Origin: Membranipora membranacea
Lineage: Eukaryota; Bryozoa; Gymnolaemata; Cheilostomatida; Membraniporidae
Reading direction: 5' to 3'
Assembly: GCA_914767715.1 (NCBI GenBank)
Contig: OU612070.1
Location: 637,501 to 701,500, forward strand
Length of the DNA stretch: 64,000 bases
The position numbers were made by a program, and so were the translations under genes. The notes beneath the pieces were generated by a model. It did no database searches. It was not told the origin of the DNA and worked only from the letters and a program-made list of their open reading frames with translations. The number at the start of each line of letters is the position of its first letter. The stretch's first letter is position 1. Shown here in pieces: positions 12,003 to 24,470 of the stretch.

Positions 12003-13449
12003 CTGTCTTTGTTTTCATGCTGGATAGAGAGTTTTCTTAAAGAGGTAGGAATCGAAGGGGGTGCACGGGGATTAATCATGTGAAGTGACAGGCAAGACCA
12101 TTGGCTGATCAATGTAACTAGAGGCGGAGAATGGCCTTGGTCTCCGCCTCTAACAGCCAGTCCACGTTGCGTTCTCAAGTGGTCAAGTGTGTTATATAAG
12201 AAATTGTGATTCGCAGACACCCATAAATAAAGTTGAATAGAAGCTATGATATAGCTATTGTTGTGTTGGCTCATCACACTTGGGATTATAGGGTTTAATT
12301 ACAACGGTCAATTTCAATCTTGACAACGGTATCTAGGCAACCTCTAAAACCATAAATCATAACATCAAAATTGACCAATAAGAGCTCGTATATTTTGAAG
12401 CGGATTATTTGAAATCATCGGAACTGGGCAATTTCGTATGACATTAGTCGTATTTTGACCACTTTCGGATGCCATTATTGGAATGAAAATTTATTGGGCA
12501 TGTGTATCACACAATTCCGCATCAGCTTGTCTGATTCCCATTAAAAATAATTCACTGCTTCTCCTCTTAATTCCGAAAAAGCAGGAGGAATCTGAATGCT
12601 GCTAACCCCATTTGAATTTGATATGGCTGGGTGATCGCTTTACATTGACTGGCCCTTATATACCGGTCGAGGCACTTTAAAAGTGAACGGATAACAAAAG
12701 GAATTTTATTATGGGTAAATTGTTGACCTCTGAAAACAGCAAAAAAACCGTATGAAGCTTACTACCAAAGGTAAATGCAGAGTTAATTATAATTAATAAC
12801 ATGTGACAATGTTGGGTATGAGTTATGAAATAAAAAAAGTGTTGAAGAAAAATAAGTTTGGATATTAATGTTGCAGTTAAGGAGCTAATAAGCCGCAGAA
12901 TAAATGTGGGTTAAAGATATGAATGTGCAGTCTATGATTTTACTGTATCATGTTCCAGGTTAATTAAAAGTCAGGAGAGTTTTAGCTGATTTATATTTTA
13001 GTGTAAATTGGTGAAGTAAGTAAAGGCTGATTATCCAAAATTTGTTCTTAATGAGGGTTTAATTATAGTGCAGATGCTTCTCAGACAACACTGATGTTTT
13101 CAGGACTTTTGCACTAGATTAAGGATATGCTTAGAAGCTTTGTTTTTTTTGCAACTTTTTTATGTGTAAAATTATGAAATAAATATTGTCGCCTTCTTAG
13201 TAGTGTAGGCAGGCCCATATTTCTAGGGGAGGCAGAGAGGCAATGCCTCCCCTAAAAAGCTAAATAAAGTAGCCTCAAAACACTATAATTGAATAATCTG
13301 TGTCAGAATCGGCTCCTCTGGAATTTCCATTTGCTAATTATATCCTTTAATTGCTAAGGGAGGATCAAACAGCATTCCTCCTAGTGATGCTTCGGACTCG
13401 CCTCGGACTTTTGCCTCACTGACCATCTTTTCTAAACTACGGCCCTGGT
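12003..13449. other. Intergenic, no gene resolved
   Basis: The only structure I see is a hairpin with 12-bp arms (TAGAGGCGGAGA at 12119-12130 and TCTCCGCCTCTA at 12141-12152). The remainder is AT-rich, unannotatable sequence. Confidence 0.6.
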
Positions 13450-13740
13450 AGGTAAATTTAAAAGCGATCTACCAGTTGTGACAGAAAATTTCTTTGGAGC
13501 AGATACAATAATTCTGATTGCTCTATTTTGAACGTTCTCAATTGTTCCTGTGACCTTTTGTGTAGTATCTAGGTAATTTGCTGAGCAATATTCTAATATT
13601 GGTCGGACAATGCATTTGTAAGGGATTCTTCAACATTCATGTATTTTTTAAGTTTAGAAATAAGATAGACTAGTGTGTTTGCTCTAGTTGCAACATCAGT
13701 AGCATGGGTATAAACTCTCCCCTCGCAGTGTATAAAATGT
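13450..13740 (-). mobile_element. Non-LTR retrotransposon (LINE) reverse-transcriptase remnant
   Basis: The minus strand from about 13625 to 13450 translates to the C-terminal RT/thumb region of LINE ORF2 proteins, with YKCIVRPILEYCSANYLDT followed by NVQNRAIRIIVSA. A second piece just upstream in another frame (VATRANTLVYLISKLKKYMN, about 13700-13640) is separated by a frameshift. It is a decayed 5'-truncated copy with no catalytic motif present. Confidence 0.75.
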
Positions 13741-14154
13741 ACAGCTGTCCTCAGCCCGGGCCCTCAACCACCCGGATTTAACCAGAGCTACTCAGGTTTT
13801 TGGGTTCAACTCAGAAAACTCAGGAGATTTCAGATCAACAGCAAAAAAAAACACCTGATGCTGTGAAATGTGATACCCAACTAACTAATTTGGAATCTAA
13901 GGCTATGATATTCTTTTGTTTTCTAATATTTTCATATTCTTCACTCAAGTTTTCATTGCATCCTCTGAAGATCTCAATATTTGATAAAGGCAAAAGTTAA
14001 TGCAGCTAAAATATGCTCACATGTCGATAAAAGCCGAATATTATTTTCAATGCAATTATATATACAGCTAAGGAGTAACCCTGTTACTCCTTGATACAAC
14101 TTACATTCATCCATCATGCTCTAAAAAGGGTTTAAGATCTAGTGCTTGAGGCTT

Positions 14155-14375
14155 GTCGTGAGAGCCTGGTAGTGGAGAGAGCCCGGTAGTGGTTGAGAGC
14201 CTTGTAGTAGTTGAGAGCCTGGTGGTGGTTGAGGTGCGGGTAGTGGTTGAGAGCCCGGTAGTGTTTGAGAGCCTAGTAGTGGTGAGAGCCCGGTAGTGGT
14301 GAGAGCCCTGTAGTAGTTGAGAGCACGGTAGTGGTTGAGAGCCTGGTAGTGGTTGAGAGCCTGGTAGTGGAGAGA
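14155..14375. repeat. 15/18-bp minisatellite
   Basis: About 13 imperfect copies of GAGAGCCTGGTAGTGGTT, some missing the terminal GTT (15-bp form). Open frames across it are artefacts of the repeat. Confidence 0.85.
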
Positions 14376-14547
14376 CACTAATAAATGTGTTGGATCTCAG
14401 CTAGATTTTAAAGGTACCTGATTGGTCAAGGTCAACTTTTGTCATCACTAATGGCGGATGGGTGGGAAAGAAGATCCTCACTAGTTTTTGAGAGCTCATA
14501 TAACTCTATGCAAAGCTACTGGCTAGATCTTTTGATGCCACAACTCT

Positions 14548-15973
14548 CGGTAACTGTAAATTGTTGAACAGGCTGAACAGACTGAACAGCTGAACAGCTG
14601 AACAGAATTTCTCAGACTTAATTTATATTTTGTGTTCTTTTCTGTGGCTGACTATCACTTCTCGAACACATTCCTGCTAGCCAAATGACTTATTGAGTAT
14701 ATTGAGTTATATTGAGCTACATATAATCGCCAAGCTATACCATCTCGGTGTCACTGAGAAACTAATAACGACCTGCTACAAGTCCTTCATAGAGTCAGTA
14801 ATCACCTACCACCTGGTTGTGCTATATAGTCATCTGAGCGCAGACTCTAAGAAAAAGTTAAAATCTGTGATAAGAACTGCAGGTTACCTATCAGGCGAAC
14901 TTACGTTCACACCCGTAGACGACCTTTACTCTAATATACTGAAAGTAAAGAGCCTCCAATGATTGCCACCGAAGATGAACCACTACTCCGTCTTAACCAG
15001 CTGCCGTCAGGCAGATATCAATCAGTCAAGTTCCGCGTGCAGATCCGTGCCAAATGTTTTAGAGCAGAATGTATCAAATACCTAAATAGTGTCTTCAAAA
15101 AGTAATAGTATTTTTTTTATGGTCTTATCATTTTATTTATTTTTACAGAATCAACAGTTTTAATAATTTTTACAGAGCACCCTACAGAGACAGTTTTTTT
15201 CTCAGAGATTGAGACCAAAATAATATAAACATACATACATACATAAGTTCCTGTTGGCACCCCTAGTATATTCGTTTTAGGGCAATCACTGATATATATT
15301 ATGTGCGCATGGATTAGGGGTACATATGTATCCCTGAACAGGCGTATGGCTATTCATGTATGGTTGTTGTACCGCGTTTATCATCTTTGGTTGGCCCACA
15401 AGTTAAGAATCTGTTATAGCTGACCCTTTTCAACTTTTGTCAATCGGTTTGCCTGAGTTTTTGAAGGTTGTTACTGGTACGTCAATCATGCATTATTTAA
15501 AAGCTGCAAGATTTATAGCTTTATTTATATCCTGACTCGAAGCTTTAAACTCATGGCATATCTTCACAAATAGCCAGGCTATGTGTCTTACCACTGATCC
15601 ATAAATTCATATCAATGAGGGCAAGCAAATGAAGCAATCAATGTATGTATCAAATCTGACAAAATATGATGGTGTTCCTTTCATCTAGCCAGTCTTAACA
15701 AGCTTTGTTTGGGTGGGGGGAGGTTTGGTGTTCCTTCCATCCATTCACTAGTGTAATACCCAAAAACATACTGTGGATAAAATAATGGAAAGAAACAAAG
15801 GCAATTGCAAACTTAATATAAAGTAAATTAACCAGCAGAATGTAAGGAGTTGTCCAGGCTTGTGCAAAACTAGCCAATCATGTAAAGAATCAAACAAATA
15901 GGAGTCTGAGAAATTCTGTTCAGCTGTTCAGCTGTTCAGCCTGTTCAGCCTGTTCAGCAATTTACAGTTACCG
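14548..15973. mobile_element. 1.43-kb DNA transposon with 70-bp TIRs and 9-bp target-site duplication
   Basis: An inverted pair of about 70-bp arms (14548-14618 and 15903-15973) differs at only two or three positions. Each arm contains tandem GCTGAACAG-type heptamer/nonamer repeats. Immediately outside the arms is the same 9-bp word, CACAACTCT (14539-14547 and 15974-15982). A 9-bp duplication with long TIRs is typical of Mutator-like elements (MULE/Rehavkus), although Merlin can also give 8-9 bp. No transposase is present. The interior carries a LINE 3' end (separate entry), so the element is non-autonomous and either captured or was invaded by a retrotransposon. Confidence 0.75.
14690..15245 (+). 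mobile_element. LINE 3' end inside the 70-bp-TIR element
   Basis: The + strand codes for the last part of a non-LTR ORF2: IIAKLYHLGVTEKLITTCYK, then a typical SFIESVITYHLVVLYSHLS block, then after one frame change the terminal RLNQLPSGRYQSVKFRVQ block with a stop at about 15104. It ends in an ACAT tetranucleotide tail at 15230-15244, as LINE 3' ends often do. It is 5'-truncated and has no catalytic RT motif. Confidence 0.7.
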
Positions 15974-15982
15974 CACAACTCT

Positions 15983-18758
15983 CTATTTAAATTTTTCACT
16001 GATGGCTCTGCTCGGCAAAGCCCAGCTGTGGCAGCAGTGGTTTAATGAGACAAAGATTGACTGGGAATGTAATTTTAAATGTATTATATTATATAATATA
16101 ATAAAAATAACATCAAAATAAAGAGAACTGATAATATTCCAGCTTTGAATTTTGAATGTCATGTCATATAACTCCGACCTGAAAATATTGATTGCAGGAA
16201 AAAAATCCAGAATAACCTATATATATTTAATGCTATTGTAATATAAAACAGATCTATATTTAATACAATAACTCAATATATAAATGGAATTTGTTCTTAA
16301 ATAACTTAGCTCCATATTTCAAGACACCTCCCTTCCTAACACTGACTTTCACCGTGATAGATCAGGTTTTTATATTATATTATATCATAATTTAATTTAA
16401 ATTGTATTAAAAATAAAGATACTTATTTCAGCATATAGGAAGAAGTTTTGGTTTACCGAATAAGTAGCTCAATTGCAGTTAGCTGAAACCAAGGAGTTTT
16501 TACAGCAAAAGGTCTAATCTGCTTCCTTTATGGCTTATATAGAATTTTGCAAAAATATGGCCTCATCGGTAAATAATCAAGGGATATTACTCCGAAAAAA
16601 ACATAACCCCATTTTGTGTGAGTTTGTGACATAACATTTGAGCTAATAATATTTTTATAACGCCGTCATGTAATATTACATTTGATCGAGAAAGCCATTA
16701 AAATTGTGTTTTTGCATAACCTGTTTAACTTTCATAATTATCAGAGTAGTTCAGTTTTGACATTATAACGTCATTTTCTCGTTGACAAAACATCTAAACC
16801 CATTCATCATTGTTACAGTACAACCAGATTAATCTATTTGCTCTATAAGGCATTTAACTTATTAGCAATGGTCTTGTTTGTCCCCAGCAAATACTAATTA
16901 TCATTGATCCAGTGCACCCCCTACTCTTCAAGTGCTTTAATACACACAGTATCATTCAACAATAACAAAAGCGGTTTGTCGTAAGTGACAAAAAAAGGTA
17001 TTGTTAGTGTTTAAAGTGTGTGTGCACACAACTTGCCGTTTGATGCCAGATTTCAACAGATTGAAGCCTTTACAATAGGAAGAACTTGTTAGCCACATAG
17101 CAGGGTAGAAGGGGCGTGGCTTGTTTGATTATGAGAGTAAAGACAATTCCCTATTTTCTATATATATATATTGACACAAATTAATGTAATGTAATTTCAG
17201 ATATTTCGATGTTCTTTCATCACAGATTTGATGGTTTCAATGTAGGTATTGTTGCAAAGCTTAGAATAACTGACAATACCTCTTAGAGACCTAAATCAAA
17301 GCGCAGTCGTTGTTTGCTAAGGTCACAAGAATCTAAAATATATACATCAGTTTGTTCCCTCTGTGGTGGAGGGATATCCCTCTGCGACCACAGAGGGAAC
17401 AAACTTGTTCTACAATACTTATATTCAAATATGGTAAATGCGAACTCTTAGTTGAATATATCTGCAGCTATTTGCTCCCATCATTCAACAGCAGTGGTGT
17501 CTCATTGATAACCTCAATATTTGTGACAGCACCATCGGACGTTGTAATCTATTATTAAATGCAAGTAAGGTAGCACTTGCCGCAACTTGAATAAAAACAT
17601 ATCGAGGCTGCAAAATGCAAAGAATATTCAGCATCTCTGAGACCATGTTTGTGCAGTTTTTAAAGAGGCTACTAGGATGATTAATAAGGTACTAACCAAA
17701 ATTCAGCTCACTAAGTGATGTTTTCATTTGCTTCGTCGAGTTGTTATTTGTGATATAAAGTCTAACACCAGCTTGAATGTTGGAATTAGTAAATGTTTAA
17801 GTGAAGTTTGAAGTTTGTTTATTGCCTTATTTCTAATATCCATCCTGTAATTGGTTGATAGCATCGAATGTACGGCACATAAGTAAAACAAAATAAAAGG
17901 AGTCTGAGCTGCATTAGTTGAAAAATCGTAATAACATTCAAAACGGTGTTTTCTCTCTTGGTGGTTCTACTTTGGTTGGCTGGTATTTATCTATCTTTGC
18001 TCTTCAAGCATATTTTCTGTTTGTATTTTATTTTAATGCGGGAGTTCAGGGGGTGTGGTGATCTTAGCTGGCTATTTTAGTGAAGTGTCAGAGGCATACA
18101 TCATATAAGTATAAGTTATTCAAGAACCACACAAAAACCACATTTCATCCAATAATTGTAAGCTTCAGATTGGCAATATAGCAATGTATACATTTCAAGT
18201 TATGGTATTGTCTCCAGTATGATGGGCACTTCCACATAAGCTCTACCAAGCAAGTCTTCATAGTTCTGTCCTTTTGTGGTGTAATGTCACAACAATAAAC
18301 AGTACAGGCTTCTCGCTGCTTCACGCATAATTGCTCCTGCCGCTGCCACACGTAGATACATATTATGTAGTTGTATCTCATCCAGCAAACGGATCTGTCA
18401 AGCTAGCATTTACTGTAGTACCATTATGCCCTCGCTCGCTGTTTTCTTCAGTATAATTAGGTTATGTAACTCACCAGTTGGCCCTAGTTTGTATTAACAC
18501 GATCCTTAATGCCTGAGGTTGCATATTTTGTTGGTTTAGGCGATCGATGATTGACACAGTGTTATTGTTAGGGCGATTGGCAAGACAGACTATCTGGACC
18601 GGCCATTAATTTGTTGGCATTATTGCCTACAGTTTGTACTCTCCTCATTTCCCCAATGAGCTCCCTATGATGCATTTGATGACATTGACCAGTGGGCTGA
18701 CTTCCTTGGGATGACTATGATTTTTCACAAACAAAACAAACAGGACACACAACTCTTA
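15983..18758. other. Intergenic, AT-rich, no gene resolved
   Basis: No coding exon is supported. The sequence contains palindromic AT runs (about 16080-16100, 16370-16390) and the long hairpin at 17349-17405, listed separately. Confidence 0.6.
17349..17405. repeat. 19-bp perfect inverted repeat with a nested palindrome
   Basis: The arms AGTTTGTTCCCTCTGTGGT (17349-17367) and ACCACAGAGGGAACAAACT (17387-17405) are exact reverse complements. The 19-bp spacer itself contains GAGGGATATCCCTC. A partial match to one arm (GTTTGTTCCCTTTGGTGG) occurs at about 29700, suggesting a dispersed small foldback family. Confidence 0.85.
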
Positions 18759-19176
18759 TGCTTGGTTCACATTGTCCCAGATGACACTAGGATGCCATCC
18801 CAGTCACATTATAACATTCATCCCAGATAGCCATCCCAGATAGCCATCCCAGATAGCCATCCCAGATAGCAATCCCAGATAGCCATCCCAGATAGCCATC
18901 CCAGATAGCCATCCCAGATAGCCATCCCAGATAGCCATCCCAGATAGCCATCCCAGATAGCCATCCCAGTTAATGTGAACCAGAAAATGACACAATCCCA
19001 GACTGTCTGGGTCCGTCTGGGATAGCATCGGGAAAGTTTGACGCTTACGAACTTTCCCGATGCTATCCCAGACGGACCCAGACAGTCTGGGATTGTGTCA
19101 TTTTCTGGTTCACATTGACTGGGATAAGCATCTGGGATGGCATCCTAGTGTCATCTGGGACAATGTGAACCAAGCA
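18759..19176. mobile_element. 418-bp foldback element (TA-flanked)
   Basis: The outermost roughly 45 bp (TGCTTGGTTCACATTGTCCC at the left) recur inverted at the right end, and about 70 bp around the centre (arms ending at 19038 and starting at 19050) are nearly perfect inverted repeats with an 11-bp loop. TA dinucleotides flank it (18757-18758 and 19177-19178), consistent with a Tc1/mariner-type MITE. It has no coding capacity. Confidence 0.75.
18819..18970. repeat. 13-bp minisatellite in one arm of the foldback
   Basis: Eleven copies of CCATCCCAGATAG, one with a single change, sit in the left arm. The opposite arm has only a single corresponding unit, so the array expanded on one side after the palindrome formed. 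Confidence 0.9.
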
Positions 19177-19178
19177 TA

Positions 19179-20349
19179 ACAGACAAATTATCCCTGTCTT
19201 AATCTCAATGCAGACAGGCCATGCATATACCTCTAATGATGTAAAGATACCTGTAGTGATACTTGTTAGCAGTTAGTTAGATTGTAGTTGTATGAGACCC
19301 TTGATAATAGGATATCCTTGCTATGCACAGCACATAATAATCCAAATCATGTCTTTATCATACCTGTGGCTATATTATAATCATTAAATATTCTATATAC
19401 CCCTTTACTTTATTGTTTGGTTAGTATATTTTATGTCATCGGTCTAGCAGCACAAGATATTTCAATTATCAGTGACAGCTCATAATTCATTACTTGATCG
19501 TTCACTTAAAATCCAATAGCCAGTATTTTATATTTGATAGAATGAATATAATATGAAATAGTTCTATGGAGTTAAATAGAGAGGATTCAGAGTTGTCCTC
19601 ACATGGCAACAGGGCCCTCTAACTCTCAAACAGAGTATAATGATTTTGTCCCACACTGCAAGCCCAGTCAGGTCTCAACCTGTGAACTACTTCTGATATA
19701 TCATGTGTCTGCCAAAATTCTATTGAGAACGAAGATGGGGCTCAATATTGGTTCTAAGGTTTCCAAAATATCTCAGGAATGCATCTTTATATTTTTGAAT
19801 TCTCTTGGCACGGTCGTGTATAAGCACCATCATCAGCATCATGACATATTTAGCATCAAACTCAGAACAGTGAGACTGCTGTTTTGGCAGCACTATTTGG
19901 ACCAATATCATGTCTCTCTGCTGGTCTGACATCCGCAACATGGCATTTCAATCCATCTATCTCAACTACTTAAATTGTCCATGAAACACTCAGCGGCTTT
20001 GCTGGCTATTGGAAGCCATTCTGTGAAGCTGCCTGGACCACAATCAATAACCGTCTAGTATATTTCTGTCGAACACCATTCACATGATCCTCGCCACACA
20101 CTCTTTGTAAAAACTCCGTCATCATCAGTTGTGCCTGAGCTGGGATTGTGTCATCGACACATTATTAGCTTGCCTGCTAACATAACTAGTGGTGGTCAGT
20201 TTAAGGTGGCGCAATCACATGGTACTTCACCAATATATTTGTAAAATTTAGTTAACCATTTCATTTGGTTTGCATTTTTCTATTTACCACAAAGGATGAT
20301 CACATATTGCAGCGAAATAAATTCGGTTACGTTTTGCAAATGGATTGAG
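19179..20349. other. Intergenic, no gene resolved
   Basis: Two overlapping open frames of about 75-110 codons on opposite strands at 19603-19941 show no recognisable domain. Nothing else is supported. Confidence 0.5.
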
Positions 20350-20532
20350 CCATGTGAATCGTCGTCAGGTGACTGGGTGACACTGAGTATACTAACCATG
20401 TGAATCGTCGGGTGACTGGGTGACACTGAGTATACTAACTATGAGAATCGTCGTTGGGTGACTGGGTGACACTGAGTATACTAACCATGTGAATCGTCGT
20501 CGGGTGATTGACTGGGTGAACTGAGTATACTA
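20350..20532. repeat. About 45-bp tandem repeat, 4 copies
   Basis: Four imperfect copies, each containing CATGTGAATCGTCG followed by GTGACTGGGTGACACTGAG and TATACTAA. Copies differ by 2-4 bp indels next to GTCG. Confidence 0.85.
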
Positions 20533-21201
20533 AGTGGTTTTCTGTATGTACCACTACGTTAGCATTCCAATTTTGTTTGACAGGTTGTCAGCCCTATTAT
20601 AACATTGATCTGATACTACTGGGGGAGCACTGGTTAATCCAGAACTTAAACACACACCTTACACATAAATAGCGACTTAGGGATACACTGATTTATACCA
20701 ATATAAATAATATATATATCAAATATTTACATAAATGTACACAATAAATTATTTTTGACATAGATCATTGGAACGAAAAATGTCGGGTCAAATCTTGGTG
20801 TCCGCTCTCAAGTCCATAAATACTCAGACTGACTATAATGATTCTATTCAATGGAGGAAGTTGTGAACTCAAAGCCTTGCTCTCTCACACTCTACAAGCA
20901 CTTGGTCATTGATTTCTTAGGTGTTTCAGGATATGACCTAATTGTCAACTCGTTCATCATTTCTTTGAGCGTATTGACATCATCAATAATTAGAAACTAG
21001 AACAACAAAAATGTTTTGAATTCAGGATCAACACTGAATGACACTGATAGGGTAGAATCTCCTGGATACATGATAACTATAGAACCAAGTACTTGTTCAG
21101 TGTTTTGCACTATTTGGACATTGATTGCTAGAACTTACACAGCTGGGAGATAAGGGAGATATAACTCAAACATCAGAGACCAGCCATTGATGTGTCTGGT
21201 T

Positions 21202-24098
21202 ATGAACCATAGAGGTGAATTATCAGCTGAGTATAGAATGACGACGCTACTGATATTGTTCTGTATGCTGGTGTCAGTGAAAGTTGATGCTATGTCTAAC
21301 CCATCAAATACAACAGTAAGTTATTCAACATAATCAGTACCCTTAGAATGAGTATGTATCATTTTCCGAAATCGTGGAATTAAATACCAAGAAATCTGTA
21401 TTTATTTTGAATCTGATCTCCTGCCAATCATTTTTAAATCAATTTTTTTGACATAATAGTTTCAAGGAATTTTTTCGATAAGTAGTGGAAAATATGACGA
21501 AGTAAAACCATGGACATGATTGTAAGTAAGGAAAATGAAAATGATGATTTATTGGTGTATATCAGTGATATAATACCGATTAGATTATGTTTATTAAAAG
21601 ATTAAACTGATTCTCTCTGAACTATTGAGGCAGTTTGTTAGCTTTGAAGTTTTCCAGAGGAGTATTTTAGCTATGTTGTAGAGAAGGAATTTGAAAAGAA
21701 AATTTTGTTTAGGCAACCCATACACTTTTAATTGTATGATATGTTGTTTGGAAAGTTTCAGTGATTTTTAAAGTTTATTTATCGGTTTGTATATATTAAC
21801 AAATCAATTAGATAAATAAAAAAACAGGAGAGGCAAATTAAGATAATTCATAACCAGTATGGATTGCGACTGATCACATCATATAATACAAAGCCACATT
21901 TGGCGTTTTGAGTATCAAACCAAATTTGGTTGCATGATACTCGTACAATTTGCATATATATAATTAAATATAAATATATCTGGCTCCATTCTGTCCTGTA
22001 GGGAATACATATTGATGAATTATTTGCCGTTTTGATCTAGTAGATCAGTCTGTGTGGATTACCTGATGATGTCAAACAGTTTTTTAGCTAAATTTTGATT
22101 ACATGCGGTATAGGGGGAAGTTTTTGAAATTGTGAAGACTAGCTGTGTATCAGACGGTTATAGTACAGAGATTGGAGTGCTGACACTTAGTATATGCACC
22201 ATGTTATGTGTCAGTGATGATAGCTGCCGGGCTTTCACCTATCACAGAGAAGATCAAGAATGCCAGATTTCCGCTAATGATGAAATGGTGGATTGTGTTT
22301 TGGGTGTTGGTGATGGTACTGTTCTCAGATACAAAAAAAGTGAGTAGTGATGTTATTATGGTGTTTGTCATTTTGTTTTTTATGCTGAAGATTTATCCTA
22401 ATTCTGTTCATTGTACTGATGATGGTCGTAGCACATGCACCATATATAAGTTGTGTCATTTAAGCTAAGGCCACACACTCGTGAAAATTTCCACTAATTC
22501 TTGCAAATTACATTTCGTAGGAATATCAACCTGCCACACATGATTGTCATCGCCCAAATTTGTAAAATCATAAGCCTACGGTGATAAATAAAAAATTAAA
22601 CCAAAGAGAAGCTGTTCTTCTTTGTATATACCAACCAGTCCAGTGATTCAGCTTCTGGATATGCTTAGACTCAACTATCTCCTCATATTTATTCAATTTG
22701 ATACCCCATTAGTCATCGTATCCCTTCTCCCTCTTGCTCAAGGTCCAAATCAATGAGAAGCTCCACATATTGATAAACCATTCCATCTTTTTAACCGAAG
22801 TTGTTTGCATAGATATGGCCTTGACTTATCGATCAAAACAGACAGCCAATCAAATAAAATTTTGTGAAAATTTAAATTTAATGGGAATCTCTATTCGTAC
22901 GAAAGTTTTCGTGAACATTTAATAAAAATCGTGAAAAACGACCCCGTGTGGCCTGACCTTTACTCAGCGCCATTAATGATGTGAAATGAATAAACCTTAA
23001 ACCATGACTCAGCTTGATATGAGAGGATGGGAGATATTGGATTGTAACATACTCAAGATGGGCAAAGTTTGTCCTTCTGATAGGGACCCTAGCCACAGAG
23101 TCACAACATGTATGCCTTCATGAGTATCATATGGCCAACAATTTGTCAGTCAGTCATTGTAAATTCACACCACAATCTTCGTATCATATTGGAACAGTGG
23201 CAACCGCAATCGCCAAAAATTGCCATTATTCCAAATGATGATCAGGTAGATTCACTTTTGAGCAGCTTGCCCTGAAGGTGTCGAGTTTTGCAACCCGGAT
23301 GCCCAGGTCTACTACGAGTTTGTCGACAGCGGTGGAGTAAACTTTGATGCCGCCAAGGCAGCATGTGAGAGCAATAGTGGACAACTGGCAGTTCTGGACA
23401 CGGATGAAAAGATTCTTTGGATGAAAGAGTTAAGGGAAGCTCAGTCCAATTACAGTGAGTGAATTATATACTTGATTAATGAGGCTAGTTTGAAATCACA
23501 CAAGAAGATCTAAGTATTCAAACTTGTGAACTTGTGATTTTATACAGGCAGGTAGTACAAGTTGAAGATATAGCAACAGGGGGAGGATGTTAGGTGTTGT
23601 ACTCTAAACCAGCGGAAAGCTCTCAGCTTCCGCAATACCTGAAGTGGTATCGATTTCTACACATACCTTTTGTGGCTTATTTACATACAAAACGTAGTTA
23701 ATCAATACATTTGGATTTTTTATACCCATTATTAGTATTAACATCTACAATTAATAAAATCAAAACCCTAATTAATTAATAATGGTAAATGATATTTATT
23801 TTTATAGTCCATAACTTCCTCATATTGTTCAGAGTTGATAACTAGTTGTGATTCAAGTATCTTATATTATGTGATTGCAGTATACTCACAAAGGTTTTGG
23901 ATTGGACTGACGTTAGATGGTGATGTAGGTACATGGGTTAACGGAGAGTCTCTAACTACTGATACAGGCTGGGATACTAATCAGCCAGATGGTACAGGTG
24001 AACGCTGTACAGAAGCAAGGGGGAGTAACAATCAATGGGGCTGGACCGACGAGGGCTGCCATAATACTAAACGTTATATCTGTGAATATCCTCTCTGA
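21202..24098 (+). CDS. Secreted PAN-like plus C-type lectin domain protein, 4 exons, complete
   Basis: Coding exons: 21238-21315 (start ATG at 21238, or an in-frame ATG at 21202), 22138-22339, 23266-23454 and 23881-24098 (stop TGA). Junction phases agree and give 228 residues from the internal ATG. Residues 1-18 (MTTLLILFCMLVSVKVDA) are a clear signal peptide; I prefer ATG 21238 because it gives the usual short n-region. Exon 2 is a Cys-rich apple/PAN-like module (CTMLCVSDDSCRAFTYHRED, then CQIS). Exons 3-4 form a C-type lectin domain of about 130 residues beginning TCPEGVEF, with FDAAKAACESNSGQLAVLD, RFWIGLTLDGDVGTWVNGE and a C-terminal WTDEGCHNTKRYICEYP. The long-loop motif is QPD, the form associated with galactose-type ligands, but the second Ca2+ motif (WND) reads WTD, so carbohydrate binding is uncertain. 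It is probably extracellular. AATAAA lies at 24465-24470. Confidence 0.9.
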
Positions 24099-24464
24099 TA
24101 CTAACAGACTTCCTACAGATCAAATAGCCTTATACAGAAGACTACATGTAAACAAGTAAACTGCAGCTGAAATAAGGATAAACTATTCCAAGTAATGCAC
24201 TGTTCTATTTTAATCCAACTACCCAAGAGAGTAAATATATGAAGTTTTGCTAGTTTAAAGTTGAGTGTCCATGGGAGTATAATGTTGCACCTTTGATTTG
24301 GAAATTCACTTCGAGTTTTGACTTGGTTTTTTGTCAATTCGCTCAGATACTCAATGAAAGGTTTCACCATGCCCTTTCTTGTTAGATTCCACTCAACACT
24401 CAAATAAATTTCTAATCGGAAATGCTACTTGCCGGTAAGGGGTATTTCCTTTTCCATTGTCATC

Positions 24465-24470
24465 AATAAA
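24465..24470 (+). terminator. Candidate poly(A) signal of the lectin gene
   Basis: AATAAA about 370 bp downstream of the lectin stop codon on the same strand, and the first canonical hexamer I found. Confidence 0.45.

Noticed and set aside
14139-14378. Open frame with repeated LNHYQALNHY
   Set aside because: Translation of the 15/18-bp minisatellite.
18804-19028. Repeated WDGYLGWLSG-type open frame
   Set aside because: Translation of the 13-bp array inside the foldback; no gene signals.
19603-19941. Two overlapping open frames of 73-108 codons
   Set aside because: I considered a Harbinger-like transposase N-terminus, but no catalytic or DNA-binding motif is visible and flanking frames are closed.
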